This document shows, piece after piece, positions 53,017-62,388 of a stretch of 64,000 nt of DNA. The translations under genes and the position numbers were made by a program. Under the pieces are notes generated by a model that searched no databases, was not told the origin of the DNA, and worked only from the letters and a program-made list of their open reading frames with translations. Position 1 is the first letter of the stretch, and each line of letters opens with the position of its first letter. The stretch is from Litoreibacter janthinus (GTDB lineage Bacteria; Pseudomonadota; Alphaproteobacteria; Rhodobacterales; Rhodobacteraceae): positions 782,251-846,250 of the forward strand of contig NZ_FOYO01000001.1 of NCBI RefSeq assembly GCF_900111945.1, in the 5' to 3' direction.

Positions 53017-54171
53017 GTGGGATTCTATGATGACTTGGAGACCCGCAGTGCGGACGCACGCGAAGCCGCTCAAGTGGCAGCATTGCGAAAGCTTGGCGTC
53101 GAACTAAAGAGTTTGGCGGAGCTGTCAGGCAGGCCTGTGCTGCGAAAGTCAGACCTTTCGGCGAAGCAGAAAGAAAAGCCGCCATTTGGAGGCATGCATG
53201 TCGACAACGTCGCGCATGTTTTTCAATCGCCGGGGCCGATTTACGAGCCTGGTGGCGTGTCCCACGACTGGTGGCGCTTCGGTCGGTTTTTGAACGCCTG
53301 CGGGATCGGCCGCAACGATGTCGTGCAAAACTGTTTCGGCTATCATCTGACCCCCGCAGGGATGATGTTTGAAAATGGCGCACGCGCCGTGGGCGCGCGG
53401 GTCCTGCCAGCGGGCACGGGCCAAACCGAATTACAGGTTCGCGCAGCCAAAGACGTCGGCGCGACGGCCTATGCAGGCACGCCAGACTATTTGAATGTTA
53501 TATTGGAGAAGGCCGATGAAATGGGGGAGGCCTTGGGCTTCACTAAGGCGGCGGTGTCGGGCGGTGCGTTATTCCCGTCGTTGCGGCAGAGCTATGCGGA
53601 TCGTGGTATCTCGTGTCTCCAATGCTATGCAACGGCCGATCTTGGGCATATTGCCTACGAGTCTGACGCAATGGAAGGTATGATCATCGACGAAGGCGTT
53701 ATCGTCGAGATTGTGACGCCCGGGACCGGGACGCCCGTGGCCGAGGGCCAAGTTGGCGAGATTGTTGTCACATCGTTGAACCCCGATTACCCGCTGATCC
53801 GCTTTGGTACGGGCGACATGAGCGCCATTATGACAGGAACATCGCCATGCGGGCGAACCAACATGCGCATCAAAGGCTGGATGGGACGGGCGGACCAGAC
53901 AACCAAGATCAAAGGCATGTTCGTACGTCCCGAACAGGTGGCTGATCTCGTTGCGAAGCATGCCGAGATCGTACGGGCGAGGGTCGTGGCCTCCCGCGAT
54001 GGAGAAATGGACACAATGCGTGTTTTGATTGAGGCTGACGGTGGAAGCGCGGAGGTTTTCGCCAGCTCTATTGTTGATGTGTTGAAACTAAAAGGCGCTG
54101 TAGACGTTGTCCCCGTAGGTAGCCTGCCCAATGATGGGCTCGTGATCGAGGATCAACGTAGCTACGATTAG
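53017..54171 (+). CDS. Phenylacetate-CoA-ligase-like AMP-dependent ligase
   Basis: 384 residues. Belongs to the PaaK-like group: TPAGMMFENGARAVGARVLPAGTGQTELQ, GTPDYLNVILEKADE, LQCYATADLGHIAYE (adenylation TAE/DLG motif) and IKGWMGRADQTTKIKGMFVRPEQV near the hinge. Shorter than typical PaaK (about 430). Start GTG 53017 with GGAG spaced seven; an upstream frame overlapping livF is rejected. Second ligase of the operon, distinct from the long-chain type at its head; its acid substrate may be aromatic. Confidence 0.85.
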   Translation: MGFYDDLETRSADAREAAQVAALRKLGVELKSLAELSGRPVLRKSDLSAKQKEKPPFGGMHVDNVAHVFQSPGPIYEPGGVSHDWWRFGRFLNACGIGRNDVVQNCFGYHLTPAGMMFENGARAVGARVLPAGTGQTELQVRAAKDVGATAYAGTPDYLNVILEKADEMGEALGFTKAAVSGGALFPSLRQSYADRGISCLQCYATADLGHIAYESDAMEGMIIDEGVIVEIVTPGTGTPVAEGQVGEIVVTSLNPDYPLIRFGTGDMSAIMTGTSPCGRTNMRIKGWMGRADQTTKIKGMFVRPEQVADLVAKHAEIVRARVVASRDGEMDTMRVLIEADGGSAEVFASSIVDVLKLKGAVDVVPVGSLPNDGLVIEDQRSYD

Positions 54172-54184
54172 AGAGGATTTTGCC

Positions 54185-55831
54185 ATGAAACCCCACGCCA
54201 GCCTAGCCGCCCTGTTGTTAATGTCGGTGCCTGCCTGGGCGGGGGACATGGCCCTAGTTGTCGGCAACGAAGACTATGCCAACGGGCGAGATCTGGGATC
54301 CGCGGACGAGATGTTGGACGCGGTTACGCCGTTGCAGGACGCTGGGTTCGAAGTTCTGAGCGGCGCGGACCTGAGCGCCGCTGCGCTCTTGGACTTGGTG
54401 TCGAACTTGAACTCCAAAACCGACGGATCGGGGCGCGTGGTCGTCGCTTTGTCAGGGCATTTCGGCCAGAGCACTAGCGGGAACTGGTTCATTGGATCTG
54501 ATGCGGACGGGCCTGATTTGGTGTCGGTCAACGCCCAGGCCGTTTCAATCTCGACACTTCTGGAAATCGCTGGCCGCTCCCCTGGCGGTGCTGTCGTGGC
54601 GTTGGGTGTGGAGGAGGCAGAGTTTAAGTTCGGCAGCGGAATGCGCACCGGCTTAGGAAGCTTCGACATCCCGCAAGGGGTAAGCGTCATTATCGGTCCG
54701 TCAGGCGATGTTGCTGATTTCGCCAAAGACGCGCTTCCCGTGAAAGGGCAATCCATCGCAAACGCGCTGAACGCCTGGCCGAGTTTGCAAGGCATGGGCT
54801 TTATGGCCCCGCTTGTTCCGTTCCTTCCAAGCGACGGAGAAGCCCCACCTGCCGTGGTGAAAGTCGATCCGGATGCCGATCAGAAGGCGCTGTGGAAAGT
54901 AACGCAGGATATCGGGACGCTAGACGCCTACGAGGCCTATTTGAAGCGCCACCCGAAAGGGCTGTTCACCGATCAAGCGCGCGCTGAAATTGAAAAGATC
55001 ATAGCGCAGCCGCAACTTTTAGCGGAACAAAGTGAAGCGGCACTCAATTTGAGCCGAGACAGACGCCGCGAGATTCAACGCTCCTTGTCTTTGTTAGATT
55101 ACGATCCGAACGGAATTGACGGTATTTTTGGTCGCGGGTCGCGAGCTGCCATCCAGAAATGGCAGAATGTGAACGGGGAGGACGCGACGGGGTTCCTGAC
55201 GCTTGCCCAGATCGAGCGGATCAAGGCGCAAGCCGATCGCCGATCGCAGGAACTGGAAGAAGAGGCGCGAATTCGTAAGGTCGAGCTGGAACGCAAGGAC
55301 CGCGCATATTGGCGAGCTACGGGCCAAGGTGGCGACGAAACAGGGTTACGCGCCTATCTGGAGCGCTACCCCGACGGGGTGTTTGCCGAACTCGCGACAG
55401 CGCGTCTTGAACCTTTTGAAGACGCCCGCCGCGCAGCCGCTGCCGAGCAGGATCGCGCGGACTGGGATGCCGCGGTATCGGTAGGGTCGCTGGCTGCATA
55501 CCAAGGTTACATTCAGGCAAATCCCGAGGGCGCATTTGTTGAGCAGGCGCGCGCGCAGATTGCTGAATTGGAGTTTGAGGCAAAGAACGCAGACGCCTTG
55601 CGTGCGGCCGAACGCAATGAGGAACGTTTGGGTCTGAATGGTGGCACCAAGCGTTTGGTCGAAGATCGGCTGCGGTCGCTAGGCCTAAAGCCCGGCGCAG
55701 TGGACGGGACATTTGACGATGACACACGCCGCGCGATCCGACGCTATCAAGAGGCGCGAAATTTGCCGCGCACCGGTTTCCTGAGCCAGCAGACACTGGT
55801 TCGCTTGCTCGCGGATTCGGTGCTGCGCTAG
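54185..55831 (+). CDS. Caspase-like-fold protein without catalytic cysteine, with peptidoglycan-binding domains
   Basis: 548 residues, signal peptide [20 protein letters not shown] caspase-type domain follows ([37 protein letters not shown] to about residue 215). The catalytic histidine position is kept in [10 protein letters not shown], but the strand that normally ends in the cysteine reads [11 protein letters not shown], and the whole protein has no cysteine. Then two SPOR/Sel-like [30 protein letters not shown] repeats and two PG-binding-1 domains ([57 protein letters not shown]). Periplasmic, non-proteolytic role inferred. Confidence 0.85.
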   Translation: MKPHASLAALLLMSVPAWAGDMALVVGNEDYANGRDLGSADEMLDAVTPLQDAGFEVLSGADLSAAALLDLVSNLNSKTDGSGRVVVALSGHFGQSTSGNWFIGSDADGPDLVSVNAQAVSISTLLEIAGRSPGGAVVALGVEEAEFKFGSGMRTGLGSFDIPQGVSVIIGPSGDVADFAKDALPVKGQSIANALNAWPSLQGMGFMAPLVPFLPSDGEAPPAVVKVDPDADQKALWKVTQDIGTLDAYEAYLKRHPKGLFTDQARAEIEKIIAQPQLLAEQSEAALNLSRDRRREIQRSLSLLDYDPNGIDGIFGRGSRAAIQKWQNVNGEDATGFLTLAQIERIKAQADRRSQELEEEARIRKVELERKDRAYWRATGQGGDETGLRAYLERYPDGVFAELATARLEPFEDARRAAAAEQDRADWDAAVSVGSLAAYQGYIQANPEGAFVEQARAQIAELEFEAKNADALRAAERNEERLGLNGGTKRLVEDRLRSLGLKPGAVDGTFDDDTRRAIRRYQEARNLPRTGFLSQQTLVRLLADSVLR

Positions 55832-56427
55832 ATTGCTTTGCGCGCTTTCAACGCCGCAGAAATGGTCCCGTCGTCGAGGTAGTCCAACTCCCCACCGATT
55901 GGGACGCCTTGCGCCAACGACGTTACGGTAACGCCACGCCTGTCTAGTTCGCCTGCGATATAGTGCGCGGTTGTTTGACCGTCGATTGTGGCGTTAAGCG
56001 CCAAAATGACTTCGCTAATCTGCTCGCCGACCACACGGTCCATCAGCTTTGGGATGCGTAGCTCTTCTGGCCCAATGGCGTCCAGCGCGGACAAGGTGCC
56101 ACCCAATACATGGTAACGGCCCTTGAAGACGCCGGAACGCTCCATCGCCCACAAGTCGGCGACGTCTTCGACGACACAGATTTCTCCGTTTGCGCGCTTT
56201 TCAGTGGTGCAGATGTCGCAAACGTCTGAGGTGCCGATGTTCCCGCAGTTCAGGCACTCCCGCGCGGTGGCGGCGACGTGCTGCAAACTGTCGGCGAGTG
56301 GTACCATAAGGAGCGCGCGCTTCTTGATCATGTGCAACACTGCACGCCGCGCCGAACGGGGGCCAAGTCCCGGCAGCTTTGCCATCATCTCGATGAGATG
56401 ATCCAAATCTTTGGTTGAGTTTGACAC
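55828..56427 (-). CDS. recR: Recombination protein RecR
   Basis: 199 residues. Helix-hairpin-helix [13 protein letters not shown] at the N-terminus, Cys4 zinc finger [16 protein letters not shown] (about residue 56) and a Toprim domain with [20 protein letters not shown]. RecFOR pathway gap repair. Follows ybaB and dnaX on the minus strand, the classical dnaX-ybaB-recR order, and overlaps the caspase-like gene end by four bases. Confidence 0.97.
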   Translation of the reverse strand: MSNSTKDLDHLIEMMAKLPGLGPRSARRAVLHMIKKRALLMVPLADSLQHVAATARECLNCGNIGTSDVCDICTTEKRANGEICVVEDVADLWAMERSGVFKGRYHVLGGTLSALDAIGPEELRIPKLMDRVVGEQISEVILALNATIDGQTTAHYIAGELDRRGVTVTSLAQGVPIGGELDYLDDGTISAALKARKAI

Positions 56428-56446
56428 GCCCTTGAACCAACCGCCC

Positions 56447-56791
56447 TCAGAAGGGCAGTTTCATGCCTGCCGGAATTCCCATTTCCTCGGTGAGCTTGCT
56501 CATCTCGGAGGCGGCCTTGTCCGCAGCTTTCGACTGGGCGTCTTTGATGGCAGCAAGGATCAGATCTTCGACGACTTCTTTCTCCTCTGGATGAAAGATC
56601 GAAGGGTCGATATCCAGGCCGGTCAGGATACCTTTAGCAGTTGCGGTGGCCTTCACCAAACCTGCACCGCTTTCGCCTTGGACTTCGATGTTCTGCAGGT
56701 CTTCCTGCATCTGGGTCATCTTATCCTGCATCTCTTTGGCTTTTTTCATCATTCCGGCCATGTCGCCGAGGCTGCCTAGTCCTTTGAGCAT
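56447..56791 (-). CDS. YbaB/EbfC family nucleoid-associated protein
   Basis: 114 residues, small dimeric DNA-binding protein. Hallmarks: [19 protein letters not shown] near the start, [15 protein letters not shown] and [21 protein letters not shown]. Lies between dnaX and recR, 19 bases before recR, so cotranscription is likely. Confidence 0.96.
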   Translation of the reverse strand: MLKGLGSLGDMAGMMKKAKEMQDKMTQMQEDLQNIEVQGESGAGLVKATATAKGILTGLDIDPSIFHPEEKEVVEDLILAAIKDAQSKAADKAASEMSKLTEEMGIPAGMKLPF

Positions 56792-56931
56792 CTGGAGGTC
56801 TCCATTGAGAATTCGTGTTGAAGGTGTTTATGGCAGAGCCAACAGGACAGGCACAAGCGCACACCGCCTTGTAGGGCAGGAAGATGGCGCGAATTTCATA
56901 GTTCTAAGCTGAAATGGCGTTGCGAAATGGG

Positions 56932-58668
56932 TCAGTCGTCCTCGAACGGGTCCCATTCATCTTCGACTTCAGGAAGCGCCTCGACAGCGGCCTCCTGGAC
57001 CAAATCCGCGGCGGTGCGGATCTCGATGATTTTCGCACCGGGGAAGGCCTGAAGAGTGGCTTGCATCAGCGGGTGTCCAGTGGCTTCGGCCTTCAGCGCG
57101 TTCGCCTCTCTGTCACGTTCAGCGGCTAGGGTCGGTGCGCCACCTTCGTTAACAAGAGTGACTGCCCACCGCTGACCCGTCCACTGCTGCAGGCGAGCGC
57201 CAAGACGCGCTGCGAGATCGCGTGGCGCGTCGTTTGTGGGAACAAACTCAATACGCCCAGGGGCGTAGTGGGCCAACTGGATGTAGCCTTCGACCTCGAC
57301 CAGCAGCTTCATGTCTCTGTTGGTGCGGATGAGCTCCACGACCTGATTGAATGTCGCGTAGCGGGCGAGCGCATGTTCTGGCGAAACGTCCAGAGCAGCA
57401 GACGTACCACCGCCCATTGTGACTGTTTCAGTTTGCGCGCGGGCAGTCGTCATTCCGCCGCCTTGTGGTGGCGTTGATCCGCCGGATGGCGCGGATGGGG
57501 GCGGCGTTTCTTGCAACTTGCGCACCAACTCTTCTGGCGAAGGCAAGTCGGCCATATGGGTCAACCGGATGATCGCCATTTCAGCCGCCATCATGGCGTT
57601 GGGCGCGCTTGCGACCTCTTCTAGGGATTTCAGCAGGAGTTGCCACATGCGGGACATCGCGCGCATCGGAAGCGCTTCGGCCATTTGCGCACCGCGTGTG
57701 CGCTCGTCCGGCCCGACAGTCGGATCATCGGCTGCCTCAGGCGTAATTTTGATAACGCTAACCCAGTGGGTGATTTCGGCCAAGTCACGCAGGACGGCCA
57801 TAGGATCGGCCCCGTCGGCATATTGCGAGGACAGTTCTTGCAATGCGCCTGCGGCGTCGCCCTTCATGACAAGGTCGAACAGGTCCAGCACGCGGCCGCG
57901 ATCAGCAAGGCCGAGCATGGCACGGACTTGGGGTGCCGTTGTTTCGCCTGCGCCGTGGGAAATGGCCTGATCCATGAGGCTCATCGCATCACGCACAGAG
58001 CCTTCTGCGGCGCGGGTGATCAGCGCTAGCGCGTCCTCGGCGATTTCAGCTGTTTCTTTTGCAGCGATGGATTGCAGGTGGGCGATCATCACCTCCGGCT
58101 CGATCCGGCGCAGATCGAAACGTTGGCAGCGGGACAGGACGGTGACCGGAACTTTACGGATTTCCGTGGTGGCGAAGATGAATTTGACGTGTTCGGGCGG
58201 CTCCTCCAGCGTCTTCAACAGGGCGTTGAAGGCGGAGGTGGACAGCATGTGCACCTCATCGATGATGTAAATTTTGTAGCGGGCGGAAGCGGCGCGGTAG
58301 TGAACAGAGTCGATAATTTCGCGAATGTCACCCACACCGGTCCGAGACGCCGCGTCCATTTCCATAACGTCGACATGGCGGCCTTCTGCGATCGCCACAC
58401 AGTTGTCGCAAACCCCACAGGGGTCAGTCGTCGGGCCACCTTGACCATCAGCACCGACGCAGTTCATTCCTTTAGCGATAATCCGCGCTGTGGTGGTTTT
58501 GCCAGTGCCTCGAATGCCCGTCATGATGAACGCTTGTGCAATACGGCCCGCGTCAAAAGCGTTCTTGAGCGTGCGCACCATGGCGTCCTGACCGATCAGA
58601 TCGGCGAATGTGGCTGGGCGGTATTTCCGCGCCAGAACCTGATAGCCGCCGCTGGTGGTTTCAGTCAT
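56932..58668 (-). CDS. dnaX: DNA polymerase III subunits gamma/tau
   Basis: 578 residues. Clamp-loader ATPase: Walker A GIRGTGKTTTARI (about residue 46), zinc module with CVGADGQGGPTTDPCGVCDNC, Walker B IYIIDEVHMLS, sensor I FIFATTEIRKVP and the arginine-finger segment SRCQRFDLRR; then a proline/glycine-rich linker and a tau C-terminal domain. Start chosen at ATG 58668 (MTETTSGGYQ). No obvious frameshift slippery run was seen, so whether gamma is made is open. Confidence 0.96.
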   Translation of the reverse strand: MTETTSGGYQVLARKYRPATFADLIGQDAMVRTLKNAFDAGRIAQAFIMTGIRGTGKTTTARIIAKGMNCVGADGQGGPTTDPCGVCDNCVAIAEGRHVDVMEMDAASRTGVGDIREIIDSVHYRAASARYKIYIIDEVHMLSTSAFNALLKTLEEPPEHVKFIFATTEIRKVPVTVLSRCQRFDLRRIEPEVMIAHLQSIAAKETAEIAEDALALITRAAEGSVRDAMSLMDQAISHGAGETTAPQVRAMLGLADRGRVLDLFDLVMKGDAAGALQELSSQYADGADPMAVLRDLAEITHWVSVIKITPEAADDPTVGPDERTRGAQMAEALPMRAMSRMWQLLLKSLEEVASAPNAMMAAEMAIIRLTHMADLPSPEELVRKLQETPPPSAPSGGSTPPQGGGMTTARAQTETVTMGGGTSAALDVSPEHALARYATFNQVVELIRTNRDMKLLVEVEGYIQLAHYAPGRIEFVPTNDAPRDLAARLGARLQQWTGQRWAVTLVNEGGAPTLAAERDREANALKAEATGHPLMQATLQAFPGAKIIEIRTAADLVQEAAVEALPEVEDEWDPFEDD

Positions 58669-59012
58669 TTGAGATCCTTGGATTCGACACATTTCGGAAG
58701 TTAGTTGTCCAACGGCGCGAGGTCCAGCGAATGCGCGCTGCGATATTGGCCTGACCCAGTCCCCCTAGCTGCTGATAGATATATATTCCTGAGCTTATGA
58801 GCTTTTTGGGGGCTGAATTAAAGCCGCTTAGCAGGGCGGCATTCGTAGCGTTGACACTCCCGCGCAAGCTCAGGTGCGTTAAGCCGAGGTACAGCCATTG
58901 TCATCAGAGCCCAAAAGCGGACATATTGCCCGATAGCTGAGTTGGGGGTGACGCCGCGATCATTGATCCGGCAACGTCGCGCAGGATCGCCCGAGGCATG
59001 TGCGACTAAGGT
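58669..59012. other. Intergenic region between dnaX and the SRP RNA gene
   Basis: About 340 bases without a convincing gene; it must hold the dnaX promoter and the 3' flank of ffs. An AT-rich stretch at about 58770-58800 could contain promoter elements on the minus strand. An open frame at 58818-59123 runs through the ffs gene and has no recognised domain, so it is not called. Confidence 0.55.
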
Positions 59013-59106
59013 GAGAGGTTGGACATCGACCCAAGTGGGGCTCGTTGTGGCTGCTTCCTTCCGGATCTGACCAGGTTGGCGAGGCACTTGCCCGCGCCAA
59101 CCCCTC
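59013..59106 (-). ncRNA. ffs: Signal recognition particle RNA (4.5S type)
   Basis: On the minus strand the conserved domain IV core CTGGTCAGATCCGGAAGGAA (tetraloop GGAA and symmetric/asymmetric loop sequences) is followed by GCAGCCA. The ends pair: GAGGGGTTGG at the 5' end with CCAACCTCTC at the 3' end, giving a 94-base hairpin RNA. It scaffolds Ffh for co-translational membrane targeting. Located upstream of dnaX, as in many bacteria. Confidence 0.92.
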
Positions 59107-59112
59107 AACGCC

Positions 59113-59141
59113 GATATAGGCACAGATTCTTCTTAACGCAA
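59113..59141 (-). promoter_or_regulatory. Predicted promoter of ffs
   Basis: On the minus strand TTGCGT (59141-59136), 17-base spacer, TATATC (59118-59113). A start site seven bases on falls at about 59106, exactly the first base of the SRP RNA end stem. Confidence 0.7.
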
Positions 59142-59200
59142 GGTTTGCCAACTTCGCGCCCGCATGCCAGAAGCAGTGCGAATGCAGTAGGGGCGCGGCG

Positions 59201-60166
59201 TTGAAACTTGCGGAAACAGTTACATTTGGTGGCTCTGGACTGGACCGCGCTGCACATTTGCGTGGTGATGCGGCGGCTTTAGAGACGCTTTTGGCCAAGT
59301 CAGGCACTGGGGTTTTACCGCTTTGGCGCGGTAAGCCGTTGATTGCGGGAGAAGATCGTGATCGACCCGCATGGCAAACGGCAGATCACGCGATTTTTGC
59401 CCTTGCTGACGAAGCCCCTATTTTTTTGGGGTTAGACGATGGCGAAGCGCGGTTCGCGCGCGACATCTCCAACTGGGAGCCGGACGAAAATCTTGAGACA
59501 CTGAACCAGTTTCTTGACCCATCCGAGCAGCGCTTCCCGGGCCTGCCGGAGACGGAACGATTCTCCGAGCTTCGGGCGATTATGACCAATCTGAATGTGC
59601 GGGATGCTGAATTGATCGCGACGGCGAAAGCCATCGGAAGCTGGCACGAGACCCATGGGTTTTGTGCAAGATGTGGTGCGAAGAGCCGGATTTCGATGGC
59701 AGGATGGCAGCGCGATTGTGATACATGTGGCGGGCACCACTTCCCGCGCACCGATCCCGTCGTCATCATGCTGGTGACGCATGGGAATTCGGTGCTGATG
59801 GGCCGTTCCCCAGGCTGGCCCGAAGGGATGTATTCCTGCCTTGCCGGGTTCGTAGAGCCAGGAGAGACCATCGAGGCCGCCGTGCGTCGCGAGACGTTCG
59901 AAGAATCGGGCATCGAGGTCGGTGAGGTCGAGTATCTTTCAAGCCAGCCGTGGCCGTTTCCGGCGTCTTTGATGTTTGGATGCCGCGGCCATGCTATAAC
60001 GACCAAGATTACAATCGACCCCGACGAAATCGAAGATGCGATTTGGGTCACGCGCGAAGAGATGATGGAGACGTTTGCGGGCAACAATCCGAAAATGAAA
60101 CCCGCGCGCAAAGGCGCCATCGCGCATTTCCTGTTGCTTAACTGGCTTCAGGATACGTTAGACTGA
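59201..60166 (+). CDS. nudC: NADH pyrophosphatase / RNA deNADding Nudix enzyme
   Basis: 321 residues. Cys4 zinc site in FCARCGAKS and CDTCGG (about residues 151-170), Nudix box GFVEPGETIEAAVRRETFEESGI (about 215-237) and the NudC-specific SQPWPFPASLMFG. Splits NADH to NMNH and AMP and can remove NAD caps from RNA. Start is TTG 59201, since no in-frame ATG is available upstream; the N-terminal domain is complete from here. Confidence 0.92.
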   Translation: MKLAETVTFGGSGLDRAAHLRGDAAALETLLAKSGTGVLPLWRGKPLIAGEDRDRPAWQTADHAIFALADEAPIFLGLDDGEARFARDISNWEPDENLETLNQFLDPSEQRFPGLPETERFSELRAIMTNLNVRDAELIATAKAIGSWHETHGFCARCGAKSRISMAGWQRDCDTCGGHHFPRTDPVVIMLVTHGNSVLMGRSPGWPEGMYSCLAGFVEPGETIEAAVRRETFEESGIEVGEVEYLSSQPWPFPASLMFGCRGHAITTKITIDPDEIEDAIWVTREEMMETFAGNNPKMKPARKGAIAHFLLLNWLQDTLD

Positions 60167-60193
60167 AGACAAGAATAGAATGAGCAGACTGTT

Positions 60194-60676
60194 ATGAAGT
60201 TCTCTACCAAGGAAGACCTAGAGATTCCTATCGACGAAGTGTTTCAGATGCTGTCGGATTTCGACGGGTTTGAACGTGCGATTTTGCGACGTGGCGCTGA
60301 CGTTTCCCGCACAGATAAAATGTCGACAATCGGCGTCGGCTTGAGCTGGAAAGCCCGCGCGACCGTGCGCGGAAAGAAGCGCGAATTTGACGTGTCCCTA
60401 ATCGAATACGATCGCCCGAACCAGATGCTTTTTGACGTAAAAACCAAGAACATGGCCGCGACTTTTCTTGTCGAGTTGGTGGCACTGTCCCGCGCCCGTA
60501 CTCGTATGCGCGTCGAGTTGGATGTGCGACCCCAGACGCTTTCAGCACGGTTGCTGATGCAGTCCGCGAAACTTGCTCGCAACACGCTGAATCGCCGCTA
60601 CAAGACACGCATCGCACATTTCGCCAGCGATCTGGAAGAGCGTCACAAGAAAAGCCTACGCGCGACTGGCGCCTAG
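60194..60676 (+). CDS. SRPBCC (START-like) family protein
   Basis: 160 residues predicted to form a helix-grip hydrophobic-ligand cavity: STKEDLEIPIDEVFQMLSDFDGFERAIL at the start, GVGLSWKARATVRGKKREFDVSLIEYDRP, and a C-terminal helix ARLLMQSAKLARNTLNRRY. Ligand unknown. Twenty-seven bases after nudC on the same strand, so possibly cotranscribed. Confidence 0.85.
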   Translation: MKFSTKEDLEIPIDEVFQMLSDFDGFERAILRRGADVSRTDKMSTIGVGLSWKARATVRGKKREFDVSLIEYDRPNQMLFDVKTKNMAATFLVELVALSRARTRMRVELDVRPQTLSARLLMQSAKLARNTLNRRYKTRIAHFASDLEERHKKSLRATGA

Positions 60677-60802
60677 GGGCGAGCTTCAACGCCATTCAAT
60701 AATTTTCTCGTTCTGGACATCTCTCCTGACAGATCTTGGGTAGTGGGTCACTTTGAAATTAGATAATTTGCGCTCGCGCGATGGAGTGACTATCTTAGAG
60801 AT

Positions 60803-60985
60803 ATGACATGGGAAATCAAAAACGAAGAGATGAAGTGCTCTGCTTGCGGCTCACTCCACTTAGTCGAGTATCAAAAGGTTCCAGTGCGGGAACGGCAAAC
60901 GCTGAAATGCGTCAACTGCGGGGAATCTCTCTACAGTGGCAACACGACTATTTCATATGCCTCCCCGAAGCTGGTTGATCAATGA
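60803..60985 (+). CDS. Small zinc-ribbon-like protein of unknown function
   Basis: 60 residues with CxxC pairs CSACGS (about residue 12) and CVNCGES (about 37), consistent with one zinc ribbon. It sits in an AT-richer stretch between the SRPBCC and Nudix genes. No family name recognised; a DNA/RNA-contacting or redox role is only a guess. The Shine-Dalgarno is weak (TTAGAG). Confidence 0.55.
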   Translation: MTWEIKNEEMKCSACGSLHLVEYQKVPVRERQTLKCVNCGESLYSGNTTISYASPKLVDQ

Positions 60986-61031
60986 CGACTTGCCGAAGTT
61001 CGAAAAAATGCCACCAGCGGGCTGACGGTCC

Positions 61032-61445
61032 TTAGTCCAAGACCATCCGAAGAACAGATCCTACGTTTTCGGAAAGGGGGCGGTCGCCTGCTAAGGCCGC
61101 CTCCACAGGAACCCACGCAGCATCCAGAGCGTCGTCGTCGGCAGCGGGCAGTCCAGCGACATAGGCGCAGTGCACCGCTGCCAGCAAATAGTGATGCGTT
61201 ATATCGCCGTCGTCGTCCTGCCCGATCACATCGATATTTGTAAGGTAACTTAGCGGCCTTGCGGTCACGCCGGTTTCTTCCAACAATTCCCTTGCCGCTG
61301 CATCCAGCGCCGTTTCTCCCAATTCAACGTGCCCACCGGGGAAACCCCAAAGGCCGGCATTGGGCGGGTTGCGACGTTGGACGAGCAGCGTACGCCCTTC
61401 ATGCACGACCACTGCAATGGCCCCGAGGGTAGGGCGCCGCGTCAT
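61032..61445 (-). CDS. Nudix hydrolase (MutT/ADP-ribose pyrophosphatase-like)
   Basis: 137 residues. Complete Nudix box GGHVELGETALDAAARELLEETG (about residues 36-58) after LLVQRRNPPNAGLWGFP. Hydrolyses a nucleoside-diphosphate derivative; substrate (8-oxo-dGTP, ADP-ribose or other) unknown. Two bases after pheA on the same strand, so cotranscribed with it. Confidence 0.93.
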   Translation of the reverse strand: MTRRPTLGAIAVVVHEGRTLLVQRRNPPNAGLWGFPGGHVELGETALDAAARELLEETGVTARPLSYLTNIDVIGQDDDGDITHHYLLAAVHCAYVAGLPAADDDALDAAWVPVEAALAGDRPLSENVGSVLRMVLD

Positions 61446-61447
61446 CG

Positions 61448-62281
61448 CTAGTCGCGCGCGAACGCGGCGGGATAGGTGCCGAGCACTTTGATATCGGAGG
61501 TGAAAAAGTCCAGTTCCTCCATCGCATGCTGAACGCCGATATCGTCTGGGTGGCCCGAGATGTCGGCATAAAATTGCGTTGCAGTGAATTCTCCGTCGAC
61601 CATGTAGCTTTCTAGCTTGGTCATGTTGACTCCATTCGTCGCGAAGCCCCCCATCGCCTTATAGAGCGCGGCAGGGATGTTCCGGACGTTGAACACGAAG
61701 GATGTGATCATATGCGTATCCCCACGCCGCGACATGTCGGCCTTGGGTGACATAATCAGGAATCGCGTTGTGTTGGTGTCGTGGTCTTCGATGTCACGGG
61801 CGAGAACTTCGAGACCGTGTGTCTCAGCCGCCATCTCGGAAGCCAACACACCAATGCCTGGCTCTGGATGCGCGGCAAGCTCCGCTGCGGCACCGGCGCT
61901 GTCGGCGGCGGCTTCGCCGCGAATGCCATGCGCGGCGAGGTAGGCTCGGCATTGCGGGATCAACACCAGATGCGCACGCACCGTCTCAATGCTGTCGAGC
62001 GAGGTGCCTTTGGGCGCCATCAGCGCGATACGAACCCTCACAAAAGCCTCATCAACAATGTGTAGACCTGATTCTGGTAGCAAGCGGTGAATGTCGGCCA
62101 CTCGTCCATAGGTGGTATTCTCTACAGGCAGCATAGCAAGCGCAGCATCGCCGTTGCGGACGGCCTCAATCACCTCTTCAAAGGTGGTGCAAGGCAGCGG
62201 GTCCATGTCTGGTCGCGCATGCACGCAGGCTTCATGGGAATACGCGCCAAGCTCCCCTTGGAATGCAATTTTCTGGGCCAT
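61448..62281 (-). CDS. pheA: Prephenate dehydratase
   Basis: 277 residues. Converts prephenate to phenylpyruvate for phenylalanine synthesis. Catalytic domain: IAFQGELGAYSHEAC, MLPVENTTYGRVADIHRLL and the TRF catalytic motif in NTTRFLIMS; C-terminal ACT regulatory domain with GVNMTKLESYMVDG, where the ESRP phenylalanine-binding motif is replaced by ESYM. No chorismate mutase part. Start at ATG 62281 (MAQKIAF); a 42-residue upstream extension overlaps the divergent cytochrome promoter region and is rejected. Confidence 0.95.
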   Translation of the reverse strand: MAQKIAFQGELGAYSHEACVHARPDMDPLPCTTFEEVIEAVRNGDAALAMLPVENTTYGRVADIHRLLPESGLHIVDEAFVRVRIALMAPKGTSLDSIETVRAHLVLIPQCRAYLAAHGIRGEAAADSAGAAAELAAHPEPGIGVLASEMAAETHGLEVLARDIEDHDTNTTRFLIMSPKADMSRRGDTHMITSFVFNVRNIPAALYKAMGGFATNGVNMTKLESYMVDGEFTATQFYADISGHPDDIGVQHAMEELDFFTSDIKVLGTYPAAFARD

Positions 62282-62388
62282 AGTGTATTTTCCCGCAAAA
62301 AGGCGTTTAGTCGCGGTGTCTAGCCCTTGCGGAACAGTATGGGAAGACGATACATACCGCCGAAACGCCAAACGGGTGAGAGACAGAC

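Noticed and set aside
58818..59123. 101-residue minus-strand frame over the SRP RNA gene
   Set aside because: It translates the structured SRP RNA and has no domain; the RNA gene and its promoter explain the sequence.
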